From the NCBI RefSeq assembly GCF_033958435.1, contig NC_134161.1:9300001-9364000 (forward strand): DNA of 64,000 bases, given 5' to 3'. Shown in pieces: positions 26,080 through 42,416 of this stretch. The translations under genes and the position numbers were made by a program. The notes under the pieces are model-generated. The model saw only the letters and a list, made by a program, of their open reading frames with translations, was not told the DNA's origin and ran no database searches. Each line of letters opens with the position of its first letter. Positions within the stretch are counted from its first letter, which is position 1. Source of the DNA: Carettochelys insculpta. Taxonomy: Eukaryota > Chordata > Testudines > Carettochelyidae.

Positions 26080-26690
26080 AACTGACATGGATTAATAATA
26101 AAACTCAAGCTCCTTACATGTCCTGATCAGAGAGATGGAGGGGTTCATATTTGATAACCATTAAATGGTTTAATGAAATAATTATGACTCAGACTCCTGA
26201 GCCTCGAACAATCAATAACTATGAGCTCTAAGCAACAGCATGTTTCAAGTTCTGCCATTTTCACAGTGCTCCCCAGCAGGCAGAGTGTGTGACTGCAAAT
26301 GCGATTGACACTAAAGTCGCATTAAAACATTCCCATCAAGGGCAATAATAGATTAAAGGCTACTAAGGCACTGCAGTTGGCCAGTCAATATTCTTTATTT
26401 TCTGCATCACCCCCAATTTTGCCACCCTCCTGGACACCATTAGCACGAGTCGATTTGCTGTCAATGACCATCCCAGGCAAAAAAGCATTAATGCATGCTC
26501 ACAAAGGCAGTACGCACGGCATTATCACTTCACTCGCTTTCAAATTACACCGGGCAGCTTGTGACATGTTAACACTATCTGCGATTTGTTGGGATTGGGC
26601 TAAATATTTCATGTCTGAAGATTTCATCAGAGATTTGATGACAGAAATAAACTACTGCCCAGTGGGAAATCACTCTGAATAATAGAATTA
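26080..26690. promoter_or_regulatory. Candidate conserved noncoding element
   Basis: A block free of recognised repeats with several retained CpGs in an AT-rich setting (at least six between about 26440 and 26560) and TAAT/ATTA-type motifs. It lies about 9-10 kb downstream of HSPA8. Regulatory function is inferred only from composition. Confidence 0.25.
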
Positions 26691-28844
26691 GGCATTGTTG
26701 GGAAATCAGTGAAGAAGAGATGGTGACAGGAGAGAAAGGAGGAAAGGAAAAAGCTTGGAAGTTGCTGGTTTCCCCCCTACCCTGCACCTTAACAATGAAG
26801 AGCTGCTGAGTACTCATTTATCTGCCAATTAAAGGCCTTATTAATAAATCACATTGGAGGAGGAGAAATTAGAATTCAGAGATGTGTTTGTTTATTCCCC
26901 AGGTGCAGGGGTTAGTTGATCTGTGGCTGTTTCTGATAATGTCCCCTTCCCCGCTGCGAACAGGCCAGGGAGCTGTGTGAAATGCAGGAGGCTAGCGAGG
27001 GTTTTATCCTCTGCCGAGTCCAAGAAAAAGAGCCTTTAAAAATATAGCTGCATTTGTGAAAATCTGCAGCTGCTCTGCTTTTTGTTTTAAAGGACTTCTG
27101 TGCTGGGGAAAGGCCCTTGGAAACAGAAATGCTCTACTGACCCCAAAGAGAGGAGGAGAATGTGAGCAAGAGCAGAAAAACACCACCGCCCTATGGTGCG
27201 CCTCAGTCCTGATCAGCAGGAACTGCTGCCTGGATAAGAGGAAAGCAAGTCCACCAGCTGCAGACAAAAGCACAGTGCAGACACTACTGTGCATGAAACG
27301 AGCATGAAGCAGATGAGACAGTTACTGTCTAGGTTACGCAGAGATACCTGGAGAGGCAGGGCTAGCTAGTACAACTCAGCTCTCCAAACACAGGGCACTT
27401 CCATGGGAGCTAAAACAAATCGCAGCACTGGTACAATCACTAGAGGATGCTACTAGTCATCCGAATGCACCCAGGCCTTGAAACTGCAGCTGAGACAGAC
27501 ACAGGCAGACCTGTGCCACCCCCATCTCCCTGCCTCCCCCTGCAGAGCCCAAGTTATTTCAATGGGGACCCATATGGGCCTGGGGCACTCTGGGCAGCTG
27601 CTGAATCAAGGCTAAAACCAGTCTGAGGAGGAGAAATAGTCTCTTTGCCATCTGCAGGGAGCAGTTACAGTGACCTTTGTTATTTGCAGATGAGGAAATT
27701 CACAGAAACTGCTAAACTCCTTTTCATCCAGGCCTCCAAGTGGTCACTTATCCCTGGCCAGGTATACAAAGTGAACTGTAAGGCAACAGTGCTAGGGGTG
27801 TTAATCCCAGCCGCCTGAACCACCCAAAGCCGCTGCATTGAAGCCGCTTAGGTGACAGTTCCAACACGCACCATAAACAAACACACCCAACTGATTTAGC
27901 TGCAAACAAAACAATCACAGAGGCAATTATTCCAGGAGGGGAATAATTCCTTTCAGCCACCTGGAAGTGGCAAAGGTTTCCCTTCTTCTGGAGGCACAGT
28001 AATCAAGCAGTTGCTTATACCTCAACTGGCTACATTTCATCTGCTAAAAGCCATGCTTTGATTCAAGCCCTACAGGCTATATTCAGAGTATGCTGCCACT
28101 TACTTTGTATCCCAAGCAGAAACTTCTTGCTTTTTGTTTCTTTTTCCAGACTTCCTTATGGAGGATTTTTTTCTTCTTCAATTTAAAATCTCTCCCCCGG
28201 GGACTTTTGCTGTTTAGATACTGAATGAACCTGACTGTCTTTACAACCTGGGTCAACAGTGTCTCTTCAGGAGGGCAGGGAATGCTGGGACAGCTGGCTC
28301 AACCAGTTTAGGCCTCAGCAACCCACAAGGTTGGTTCTGTCAGGGGGTGGGTTAGTGCAAGGCAAACCCATGTGCATAAAATGTGAAGGGTCTGTGGCAC
28401 CTTCACTCGGGCTCTGTATGTGCATGTCATTCAAGCTGGCTCTGCATAGAAATTGCAGGGAAGGTCAAAACCAGAACTGCACTTCACAGCTGACTCCCTG
28501 CTGCTCTGACCAGATGAGGTGACTCCCTCACAATCAAACATCAAGATGAGGTCAGAGCAAAGAAGAGAACTCAGGTGCTCAGGTTCCCAATTCCATGTGC
28601 TCAGCAATAAAGAAACTCCCCACCCCTCCTCTGTTTCTGTGCCCTGCTTTCAGCAGGCTGGCTTATTGGACCATTAGAAGTTTATGGCAACAAATGCATG
28701 CCCTACTGCTATCCCTTTTCTACAAGGGGTTACCAGGCACGACTTTGTGGAGTCCTGTAGCACACACAGAGGTTTCTCTAGTCATGTCCCTTGCACTGAC
28801 TGGCAGGAGAGGCTTACTGAGTTTGAGTGGAGTATTCAATGAAA
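26691..28844. other. Intergenic, no gene recognised
   Basis: No exon, RNA gene or confident repeat was seen. Confidence 0.4.
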
Positions 28845-28990
28845 GCAAAACTATTAGAGAGCAAAGTGGCACTGTGCTTAAAGGACTAGCCTTAAGAGTC
28901 AGGAGTCAAAGTTCAGTTCCAAGCCGCATCACACTCCCTGTGAAATCCTGCGCAAGTCAGTTAGGTGGGTGCTTTCAACAGTGCTGGGGA
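28845..28990 (+). repeat. MIR SINE relic
   Basis: GTGCTTAAAGGACTAGCCTT, 'agagtcaggagtcaaagttcag' and 'cctgcgcaagtca' follow MIR order with high divergence. Confidence 0.5.
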
Positions 28991-29039
28991 AGTTAGGTAT
29001 CTGAACTCAATAGATAGGTATCTCTAGTTTTGTGAACAA

Positions 29040-29270
29040 ACTCACAGAGCATCCACACTAAAAATGTGTTCTGGTGACATACTCAGCACTTTTGTCACTA
29101 GCCTTCTGCCTCTCTCCCATGAAGCAAAATGCCACTCGTGACAGAATCTGTTTCAACCAAAAAGGCATGTGTACACTCTGGGGAGACCTCTGTTGACAGA
29201 AGTTACTGTTGGAAGATACCTTCCAACAGTAACTTCTGTCGACAGATTGCTGTAGTGCAGATGTTGCCTT
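29040..29270. mobile_element. MITE of the TGTCGACAGA family, truncated copy 3
   Basis: 'catccacactaaaaatgtgttctg' matches the interior of the copy at 53886. The right half contains a near-perfect palindrome at 29190-29245: 26-base arms with one mismatch and a 4-base loop, core GACAGAAGTTACTGTTGGAAG. The left terminus is missing. Confidence 0.7.
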
Positions 29271-29455
29271 AGATGCCTTTGAAAATCCCAAACTTAACTG
29301 CTCTGTGCCCCCTTTCCCCTTGTGTGAAGATGGGACAATACTACATGTGAACCTCCTTAATCCTGGTATTTGTTATCTGGGAACAAGCATTGTTTGGCCC
29401 CCTGCATTGCAGTAACGCTATAATAATAATAATAAAAACAAAGTAAATTTAGATA

Positions 29456-30075
29456 CAGTCATGCCTCGATTTACACGAGGGCTGTGTTCCCACACACCCT
29501 CATGTAACTCAAATTTCACGTGAGTTTGGGGGACAGCTTTTTTCCCCAGTGGAACGCATGTTCTGCAGCTGGGGAAGCAGCGGGAGCACCTGGAGCTCCT
29601 TTTGAAAGGTAAGACCTGGGGTTGTGGGGCAGTTGGTGGTGGGTTGGAGCCATGGGAGGTGGGGTTAAGCCTGGGGCGGGTTAAGGCTGCAAGGGGACAA
29701 TGGTGGAGTTCAGCCAGAGTGATGCGCAGGGCAGAGGCGGTTATACTGGGGCAAGCAGAGAATGAGCTAAAGCCATTTGCGGGGGTGGTGAGCCAGAGCC
29801 ATGCTTAGGTGGTGAGCTGGTGGCTGGGCGTGGGGGGTGAGCTGGTGCCATGCATGAGGGGTGGTGAGCCTCAGCCAGAGCTGGGAAGTGGGGTGTGGGG
29901 GTGGGCTGGAGCTGGGCATAAGTAGCGAGCAGGGCTGGGAGAAGTTGAAGTGGGACGCACAGGGCCGGGGGGGTGGTTCTACTGTGGCTGGGGATAGCGG
30001 GATTCTGAGTTGCACTTAACTCGCGTTTATGAGAGTTAAGGGTACCTCAAAATTGCGCATTTGGAGGGTTTACTG
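29456..30075. mobile_element. pogo/Tigger-like non-autonomous element with G-rich core
   Basis: Begins CAGTCATGCCTCGATTTACA and ends GGAGGGTTTACTG; TA dinucleotides flank both sides (29454-29455 and 30076-30077), the target duplication expected of Tc1/mariner/pogo elements. Subterminal text 'atttcacgtgagttt' and 'ttaactcgcg' is inverted in character. The centre (29590-29990) is G-rich degenerate repeats (ggtggtgagc, gagctggtgcc). Open frames inside come from composition. Confidence 0.6.
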
Positions 30076-30708
30076 TACAGTGCAACGAAACAGAATTCAC
30101 ACATACTGTCTAGCACAAATTTAACTTTTTAACATGAAAAATGGCACAGCTCTGAACTGTACAATTAGTGGTTTTCTGCTTAATTACATCCATATAATAA
30201 TAAAAACAAACAAACAGTTTAAAAACAGTGCATTAAGTGTTTATCTTATGCCATGATATATATGTCTGGTCGTCTAAAAGGGTTTGTATGTACAAAAGCA
30301 TGAGCACTAGACTTTGTTTACCCTTCATCACAGACCAGAAAATTCTAAAATCTGGCCAAGCCTATTTCCCAAAGTTGCCGGATTCAAGAAGTTCAACTAT
30401 ACTTCTTTTGGCTGTCTTGTCTATTTGGATTGTAAAACTACTGGGGCCAAGTTTAACTATGTGTATGTACTGCTCCTAGCACATTTGGATCCTGATCTCA
30501 TTGTTACAGTTAACAGTAATAGTTAACTAATGCACACAAAGTACACACTGTGTATGATGTCACCCAAACACTGTTATGCCAAACAGCTAGATATTCTGAG
30601 GGTGTAATATGGTTCCCTCCTGGTGGATAAGCAATGACACCCTGTGCCCTACACAACAGACCAGCACTTTCCCTCCATCAGTCTCAAAACATTTTGGAAA
30701 GAAGAATA

Positions 30709-30900
30709 AGGGCATGTCTACACTGGCAAATTTTGTAACCAAAAAATCCTTTGTGGCAACAGAACCACAGAGCGTTCATACTGAAGAGCAACAAAAGTTG
30801 CAAAAAACCTGCAAATTTGGCGACAAAACACTTCAACCTCTACAAGGAACTTTTGTCCCTCCCCCGCCATTTACTGGTGACAATCATGCCGCGTGAACAA
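30709..30900. mobile_element. MITE-like element starting 'ggcatgtctacactgg'
   Basis: GGCATGTCTACACTGGCAAA resembles the other 'gtctacac' ends in this window, and the inside is rich in 'ttttgt'/'acaaaa' pairs (TTTTGTAACCAAAAA, GGCGACAAAAC). The right end is not defined. Confidence 0.4.
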
Positions 30901-31039
30901 AAGGTGGCCTTTTCCTGAGTTTATTGAATTCCAGGATTTTTTTCACAATGGTCAGCACATTTGCAAAAGTGCTGCCCCCAAGGAAAAACTTCCCCAATCC
31001 AAACTGATTTGTAACTAAGCAGTAGCAATCAGAAGTTGT

Positions 31040-31232
31040 TAGCAGAATAATATTTTCCACCCATAGGTGGAATTAATTTTGTTATGTGCACCAAGGTATG
31101 TGGATATGTGCACCACCAATAGAAACAGAGGTTGCCAGATGTGGGTGGCTGTCAGTGATCTATTAATCAGCTGGGTGGCACCTAAATCTCTCCTGGCCAG
31201 CTGCCCGAACACTCAACTAATTGGGAACATTG
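31040..31232. mobile_element. hAT-type MITE, copy 3
   Basis: 'gttatgtgcaccaagg', 'gtgcaccaccaatagaaacag' and 'ggtggcacctaaatctctcc' are the shared blocks. Right end 'ttgggaaca' is decayed; left end is approximate. Confidence 0.5.
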
Positions 31233-32312
31233 GTCACCAGCTTTTGCAATGCGATTGCTGCATGCTTCTTTACTGAGAAAGCAGCTGTCATTGCAGCACA
31301 GGTCAGGGTCCAGTATTACTCATCCAAAAATTCTGTAGCCACTGATCTTCATCCCACACGTGTATGACAATGCAACCCCATTGCTCCACGCTGGGTTCCT
31401 CAGCCCAAAAGCGACTGTTATTTTTCACCTAATGCAACCGAATGACTTCACAATACACCCAGAGAGATGAAATCCAGACAGCTTCTTCAAACCCTCAAAT
31501 AAACAAGGAATTAACTCTCTGTCCCTTCCAAACAGGCAATAATAGAAGCTTGTGATTTATGTAGCAGGCTCGCCTTGCAAGTCAGCGATGCAGAAAAATT
31601 GGCCATTTCTTGCAAGGGAAAAGAGTTCTGTCACAAGTTCTAGAAGATGGATGGCCAGTGATCAAAACAACTGTAATAACCCCTTGGCCATAACATTTGT
31701 CAGTTATACGGGGAAAGCACTTGGGTATGCTGTTTATCTAGTGGGGCTTCTTATTTTTTTCAACAGTTGGTCTCATTCTCAAATGGAACAGCAAAATATT
31801 GCTGTTTTTTGGGTTCTTTTTATTGATTGATTTTGCTTGTTTCATCCCATCTCCCAAGAAAAACATGATCCTTCCAGACTTACAAAGAATTTTATCTCAT
31901 TAGCTGCTCTTTGTATTTCTGCCCCAGCTTCCTATACCATTAAGCTATGAGAGGTCTACCTGGCCAACCGCTCTGGTTTCCAATTAAAAACACAGAAATT
32001 GGTATGAAGGAACAGACCAATGGCCTATTCAGTCAGGTAGTATGAAAATCGGAAAGGAAGGTGAAAGGCAAGAGGCACCTATATTAGCCAAAGTCTGAAA
32101 TATCAGGAGCATCCCTATACCATCGATACCCCTGGTCTACATAACCCTGCAATGCTACAGCTCTTAGCATGATATCTCCTGAATTTTCATGGGAATTAAT
32201 CAACAATCACTTCTAAAAATGAGAAAAGGTAGCCAGTGATCTTCTTAATGTAATAGATTAACAACTACTGACACCTGGTGGATAACAGAAGCACTGTATG
32301 TCCTGAGCTGGA
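31233..32312. other. Intergenic, weak repeat relics only
   Basis: No gene recognised. 31990-32180 may be an old LINE relic similar to 47945-48200 ('gaacagaccaatggcc'). Confidence 0.35.
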
Positions 32313-32425
32313 GACTCATTGACTGCTCCCATCCCTGCCCCTGAAGCTCAGTTTTTGTGAGCTGGGCTGGGCCTGGTGCACAAAAAATGAGCTTCAGAAG
32401 CAGGGATGGGAGCAGTCAATGAGTC
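32313..32425. repeat. 113-bp near-perfect hairpin
   Basis: Outer arms of 26 bases are perfect complements (32313-32338 with 32400-32425; core TGACTGCTCCCATCCCTGC). A 2x2 mismatch follows, then 19-base inner arms with one mismatch (32341-32359 with 32379-32397; CTGAAGCTCAGTTTTTGTG). The loop is 19 bases. No similar sequence elsewhere in the window. An A-rich tract follows at 32430-32515. Confidence 0.9.
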
Positions 32426-33135
32426 CCCAACACAAGACAAAAGTAAAAATAAAAGAAATAAAAAATAAAATAAACAAAAATACAAATGAACATAAAATAA
32501 AAATAAGCAAATAAACCTCTGAAAACTTTGAGTTCCAACCTCCTCGCTTGGTTTGTTTCTGGTCTGGTTCCAAAAATACCCTCTTTGTGTCTGTGGAAGA
32601 CTTCTTGCTTCAGCATTTGTTCCTCGCTGTGGTAGAGCTTTTTCTCCATCTCTGGCCTGGCCTGATGGCACTTCTCTGAGGGACCAAGTGATGGAGAACA
32701 TGAAACAAGCAAATGCAGATGTGAAGACCTTTCCCAAAGCCCCCACATGGCACACAACACTGGATTTTTCAGGAGTGGGTCAGCTCCCATGGACAAACCC
32801 TCTGTCCTCTTGGCAGTACTTCCTGCTCATATTAACTGCTTCCATGTGAGCATGCAAAGGGACATCATACCACATCCCACGGGGGAAGCGCAGATTAATT
32901 TAGCAAATGTGTTTCCCATTTGGGGTCCTGAGTCCTTGGAAAAGGGCTCCTGATGGTGCAGCTTCCACAGGAAGCAAACGATGCTCCTGGTATTGCTGCA
33001 AATACTCACATCGCTCCAGCAGCCTTCTCAGGGTGCCAAGTGGGGCAGGCTGCCCAGTCCCTGTGAGCAGGAAATGGGCACTAGGTATAGATGAGGGAGT
33101 TACAGCATCTTCTTTATGCTGAGGAGGTGTATCGC

Positions 33136-33276
33136 CAGCACTGCCTGTAAACCAGGAGATACATGTGCTGCCCAGCTGATTAGCAGAGAACCCAGGGTGG
33201 ACAGTGTGTGCTTGTTAGTGGTGCACACAATAAAATTTATTCCACACACAAATAGAAACAATTAGAGGGAGCATTG
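33136..33276. mobile_element. hAT-type MITE, copy 4
   Basis: Starts CAGCACTGCCTG and ends ATTAGAGGGAGCATTG, with 'ttagtggtgcacacaataaaat' inside, in the orientation of copy 2. Confidence 0.55.
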
Positions 33277-33594
33277 TACAGAGGTATGTGCTCCCTCTGA
33301 GATCTTTCTCTTTCTATGCGGTAGTATCCTCTCTGTTCTCACTGCTTTGCAGTTTTGCAAACCTGTGGACCACACTCTGCTCCAGGCAGATCAAGCCTGC
33401 ACTGTGATCTTGCCAGTTGGACAGCTGCTCCAGGTTTGGGGTGTTCAAATGCTGCAGGAGGCGGCAAAGAGAAAAGCCTCCTAGTGGATCTGGGTTTCCT
33501 GCCCAGCTCTCATAGGACCATAGACAAATTGTGTGGAGCTCAGCCCAGTAAGAGAGAAGCTCTTCTTGAGTATCTGGCCCTGACTGCACATGCT

Positions 33595-33700
33595 TGAAAA
33601 ATCAACTGTGGATAACTCTGTGCCTCAGTTTTCACATCTCTCATATGGAGACAGTAATACTCTATTGCTCCTACCCTTTGTCTCTTTGGACTAACATCTC
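33595..33700 (+). repeat. MIR SINE core relic
   Basis: GTGCCTCAGTTTTCACATCT followed by 'atatggagacagtaatac' is the MIR core. Confidence 0.5.
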
Positions 33701-35640
33701 TTGCAGGAAGGTCCTGTGTATGTCAGGCCCAGTGCCATGGGGCCTGATCTTAGGTGGGTCTTTCTGGGCTGTGCTGCTGCAGTTATTGCCCTGTGAATCC
33801 CATTTGGGGAGGGTGGGGACTGAGGGGCATTGCTCCAGCGATTGTTTCTACAGTCCAGCTCCATCTGAAGCCAACACTGCTGCTATGTTAATGTTCACCT
33901 GGGGTTTGAGATGCTATGGGGCATGCATCATTCCCTACCTACCCCATGAAGCATGATCCATGTTTCTGAATGCCAGACTGTTCCAGCCTCCATGGTGCAT
34001 GCAAATGAGGTGTAGGACTGAAAACTGGATACTTGGGGCAGAATTGAAATAAAGGCATGTAGGGTTAATGAGAAGGAGACCTGTGGTGCAACAGCACTGA
34101 CTGTGGGGAAGGTTCAGCTGTTGCTTCCCACTGTGAACCTGTTGCACAAGGCAGCTTGTTGCAGTTGCTCTTGAGTGCTTTGAGGAGCCCAGAGCTAGAG
34201 CAAGCTACAGCAGGCAGCAAAGTTGAAAGTTTTCTCTAGATGCCCATCAGGTCAACTTTGTGCCTGAGCAGCTGCCTGTGCTCAGCAAGCGGAGACCTCC
34301 CACAGCTTGGCTGGTGCTAAGGCTCAGAAGCTCAAAGGAACATTTCACAGAAATTCCCACCTAAACTAGCATGGCTTTTCCAATGCAGTTGAGCTCTGCC
34401 TGAACATTTAAGTGCCTCACCCTAAAAGGCACTAGGTTTAAGAAGCCTACAAAAGTCACCAATTCCAAGCATGGGCATATACTGTCATGATCTAAGGGCA
34501 AACACAAACACACACACACACACACTTTGGATGTCTGCTTTTGACATAACCTGAACCTCTTAACCCTCAAGGAGAAAATGAGCAAATGGCTCTTTTAGTA
34601 GTTGACTTCAGCATGTCTACATAGGACTGCTATCCCTCTGAAACACAACCACATCAGTCTTAAAAACCAAGACATGTGACTTGTGTACCTGATTACTAAG
34701 TATCACAATTAGCATTTCATTTAAACTCCAACCCACCCCTAACTCCTATAGGTCATTACCAGCTGATGTATCAATGTGCCTAAGGAAGGTAAATCAATCA
34801 CAAGGAAGCAATTCTCCATGCTTTAGTTTATAGGTAGGAGGCAGCAGGCAGCCCAGTCAAGTCCCACAACCCAGACCCAAAAGTTAACTTGATCCTCACT
34901 CAATGTCTTCTACTCACAGATCTAGCCTCAGGTTCAGTACTAGAATTCCATGCCCCCTTGCTGGGGGATTTCACCTCTGCCTACACCCAGGCCAGCAGCC
35001 ATTCTTGCAGACCCACTGTCTCAGGCTCTATCCTTTTCAGGGATCGCATCTGAACATATGGCTGCAATGTCTACAAAAGCAGTAATACTGCTGCTTAGTG
35101 TACATCCTGACTAGTGGGATTGTGCTGCTGCGGGGCAAGAATCATAGTGCTGGAATCCACTAACAGCACCATCTGACACAGCCTGCACCCCACCTTTGGT
35201 ACCAACCCCTGCTAGTGCTGTCACAGCTGTAGATTCTCCACCTTGGGCTGTTTCCTTGCACACTTGTAGCAAGACAGCCCAAACAAGATTGAATCCATGA
35301 CTAGCTGGGAGCATCCACTTAAGGTCACAGGGGACTTGAGTGTTCCTGGCAACCCTAATGCTCAGATTCAGAAGCCACTCAGCTGATCAGCAGAATGCCA
35401 GTGTTCCTAGAAGTGGTCATCATTTGCAGAGACCTTGGTAGAAGAAAGTTTATTCTACCTCTTATGTTGAGTAGCACTAGTTGCTATGTGTCCACCTGCA
35501 GCTCAAGACCTTTTCCATGGGAGTTTGCCCAGCTGAGTTACTCACCACCTTCTGGAAGGTAGGGCAGTGCTACTGCCTACTGATGAGGCAGGAATAGCCT
35601 GAGCTAGTCAAAAGGTGCAGCGTATGGACTTGCATGGGGG
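33701..35640. other. HSPA8 downstream flank, no gene recognised
   Basis: Nothing gene-like. A (CA)n tract lies at about 34502-34526. Confidence 0.4.
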
Positions 35641-35735
35641 AAACTCTGCTCCTGTGCTGCTTCTGCCACTTACTTTGGTCCCACTGTACCTCAGTTTCCC
35701 CACCTTCACAACAGGGAAGGCCTACTGAGGGCCTA
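35640..35735 (+). repeat. MIR SINE core relic
   Basis: TGCTTCTGCCACTTACTTTG and 'gtacctcagtttccccacctt' are MIR core text. It lies just beyond the HSPA8 poly(A) site. Confidence 0.5.
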
Positions 35736-35924
35736 GAGCAGAGACAAGATCTAGAGGGAAGAGTAAGCAGGCAGCAGCCCCACAGTAGATAATTGCTTGA
35801 AAGGAAGACAGCAGCCTATGCTTTCCCCCTGCCTAGCTGCTCTGCAATACAGCAATCCCCTTGCCCCACAGTAGCCTCTACCACTCATGCCCTCTTTTCA
35901 GAGTAAATGAGGAGTTAAGCCTTT

Positions 35925-36177
35925 TTATGCCAATTAAATAAGTTTTTATTCCTTAGGACACAAATTGCATTTCCACTGGTTTACAGTACTCATAAAGTGC
36001 AATGGTGGTCACCTCCCCCTCCCTGTGCACATGTTCAAGTATTCAGAATGCCAAGAAAATGCCCAGAAACAATTTATACAGCAGCTCAAATATGGAATTT
36101 TTAACTGCCAGTGCACTTTGCCTTGAGTCCTTCAACTCTAAGAATTAGTCAGCTGTGGAATGCTTCCTCCAATGCAT
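35925..36177 (-). other. HSPA8: HSPA8 3' UTR
   Basis: This stretch runs from the TAA stop at 36178-36180 to just past the poly(A) signal, about 250 nt. The end point is estimated at 15-25 bases after the AATAAA. Confidence 0.7.
35945..35950 (-). terminator. HSPA8: HSPA8 poly(A) signal AATAAA
   Basis: TTTATT on the plus strand reads AATAAA on the minus strand about 230 nt after the HSPA8 stop codon. It is the first canonical signal in that direction and sits in an AT-rich context (AATAAAAACTTATTT). Confidence 0.75.
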
Positions 36178-41118
<4,941 letters not shown>

Positions 41119-42280
41119 TTTGCCTGCAATGAAAAACAATCAGTATGCCAGCCCGCCTTTCACAAAGGCCTGTTAGGAGACTTAAGGTCAGAATATTAAA
41201 GTAATATACTAACACATCTATCGAGATTTTAACTTGATTCCTTTCTGGTTAAATGCAAACTAACAACTTGCAAAACAGTCATGACACCTACTAGAATTAA
41301 GTCACAGGATACGAAAAAATCACATTTTTTTTTTTGTTAAGACAGGCAAGGAACAGTATCATGCCTAGGATACAAAAAGCCAGGAGTGCTGAAAGTTGAG
41401 CCACTCTGCCAGCAAAAAGAGAACAAAGTCTACAGTAACTGCCATTTAATTAGCCACTGCGGACCATGGTGCCCCATGTGGCACATGGGTGACTCACTGC
41501 AGCCACGTGGCAGTCGCTGCCTACTGGTAAGTGATGTCTCCCTGAGTTTTCCCAGCAAAAATTCAAGTTTTTTTTGCAAACACGGGGCCAGTGACGGAAA
41601 GTATCCGCCAAGCATCTTTCGCGGGACCACGTGCAAACCAGGCTACATACGCCTCCGCAAAACGTGGCAATTGAGCCGTTTTGGCACAAATGTTCTCACC
41701 ACCCCCTGCCGCATCCCCTTCTACTGTCCCAAAACGTCCCGCAGCCTCCCGATTCTGACGCATGCGCTCTCGCCACTGCGGAACGAGCGGCTGAAGCGGA
41801 CTCACAGGGCCCCCCCGCCCCGCCGCCGCCCAATCCCACGCCTGGTAGAGCCGGCGAGGCGCAGCGCAGGTGGGAGGAGCTAAACCCGCAAGCCTAGATG
41901 ACCGCGGAGGCGGTCTTCCCTGCCCCCACGCAAACCCTACCACGGCCTAAGGTACTCCCACGTTAGCTTCCCACCACAGGGGATCAACAGCCGCCCTTGG
42001 ATCAACCCGTGGAACATCTCCCCGCGGCCATGCGGGACGCCTATGTCGCAAGCCCAAAAGCTCAATGAAAAGCCGGGTCCCGCTTCTTTCCTCCCGGAAT
42101 TCACCGCCCCTCCCAAAGCCCCCAGCCTGAAAGCAAAAAGGAGCTACGGTAGCGATCACACTCCCCCCCCGCCCCAACGAGCCGCCCAGACCGTGAGACC
42201 TACTTCAGGAACACCGAGCCTTGAACGGCTGACATTCCGTTCGGGTCTCACCTCGATCGACAACCAAGGCCCCCCCTTAC

Positions 42281-42335
42281 CTCTCTCGCTCAAAGCACAA
42301 GAACTCAACACGGAGCGACACCGCAGCTAGCCAAG
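42281..42335 (-). other. HSPA8: HSPA8 noncoding exon 1 (5' UTR)
   Basis: A donor (GAGAGAG|GTAAGG on the minus strand) sits at 42280/42281, and the TATA box lies 25-30 bases further upstream, so transcription should begin near 42330-42337. The remaining 5 UTR bases (41119-41123, GCAAA) are in exon 2 directly before the ATG, after a TTGCAG acceptor. This reproduces the HSPA8 layout of a noncoding first exon. The exact start site is inferred from TATA spacing only. Intron 1 (41124-42280) is GC-rich in its upstream half. Confidence 0.75.
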
Positions 42336-42359
42336 AACAGCTACCGGCTTCCCGCACCC

Positions 42360-42367
42360 TTTATATA
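42360..42367 (-). promoter_or_regulatory. HSPA8: TATA box of HSPA8
   Basis: TATATAAA on the minus strand, about 25-30 bases upstream of the inferred start of exon 1. HSPA8 genes are known for a TATA-containing promoter within a CpG island. Confidence 0.8.
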
Positions 42368-42376
42368 CGGCTCTCA

Positions 42377-42389
42377 GAACCTTCCAGAA
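42377..42389 (-). promoter_or_regulatory. HSPA8: Proximal heat-shock element
   Basis: GAAccTTCcaGAA is a perfect three-unit HSF1 site of alternating inverted GAA modules, 10 bases upstream of the TATA box. It predicts that this constitutive HSP70 gene keeps some heat or HSF1 responsiveness. Confidence 0.75.
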
Positions 42390-42416
42390 CTGACGCGCAG
42401 CTTCGCCGCTAGCCGA

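Noticed and set aside
1..35900. Search for BSX homeobox exons, expected on this side from human gene order
   Set aside because: No homeodomain text was found; the gene probably lies further left.
41386..41883. 165-codon plus-strand frame opposite HSPA8 intron 1
   Set aside because: It lies in the CpG island, where stops are rare, and has no recognisable protein features.
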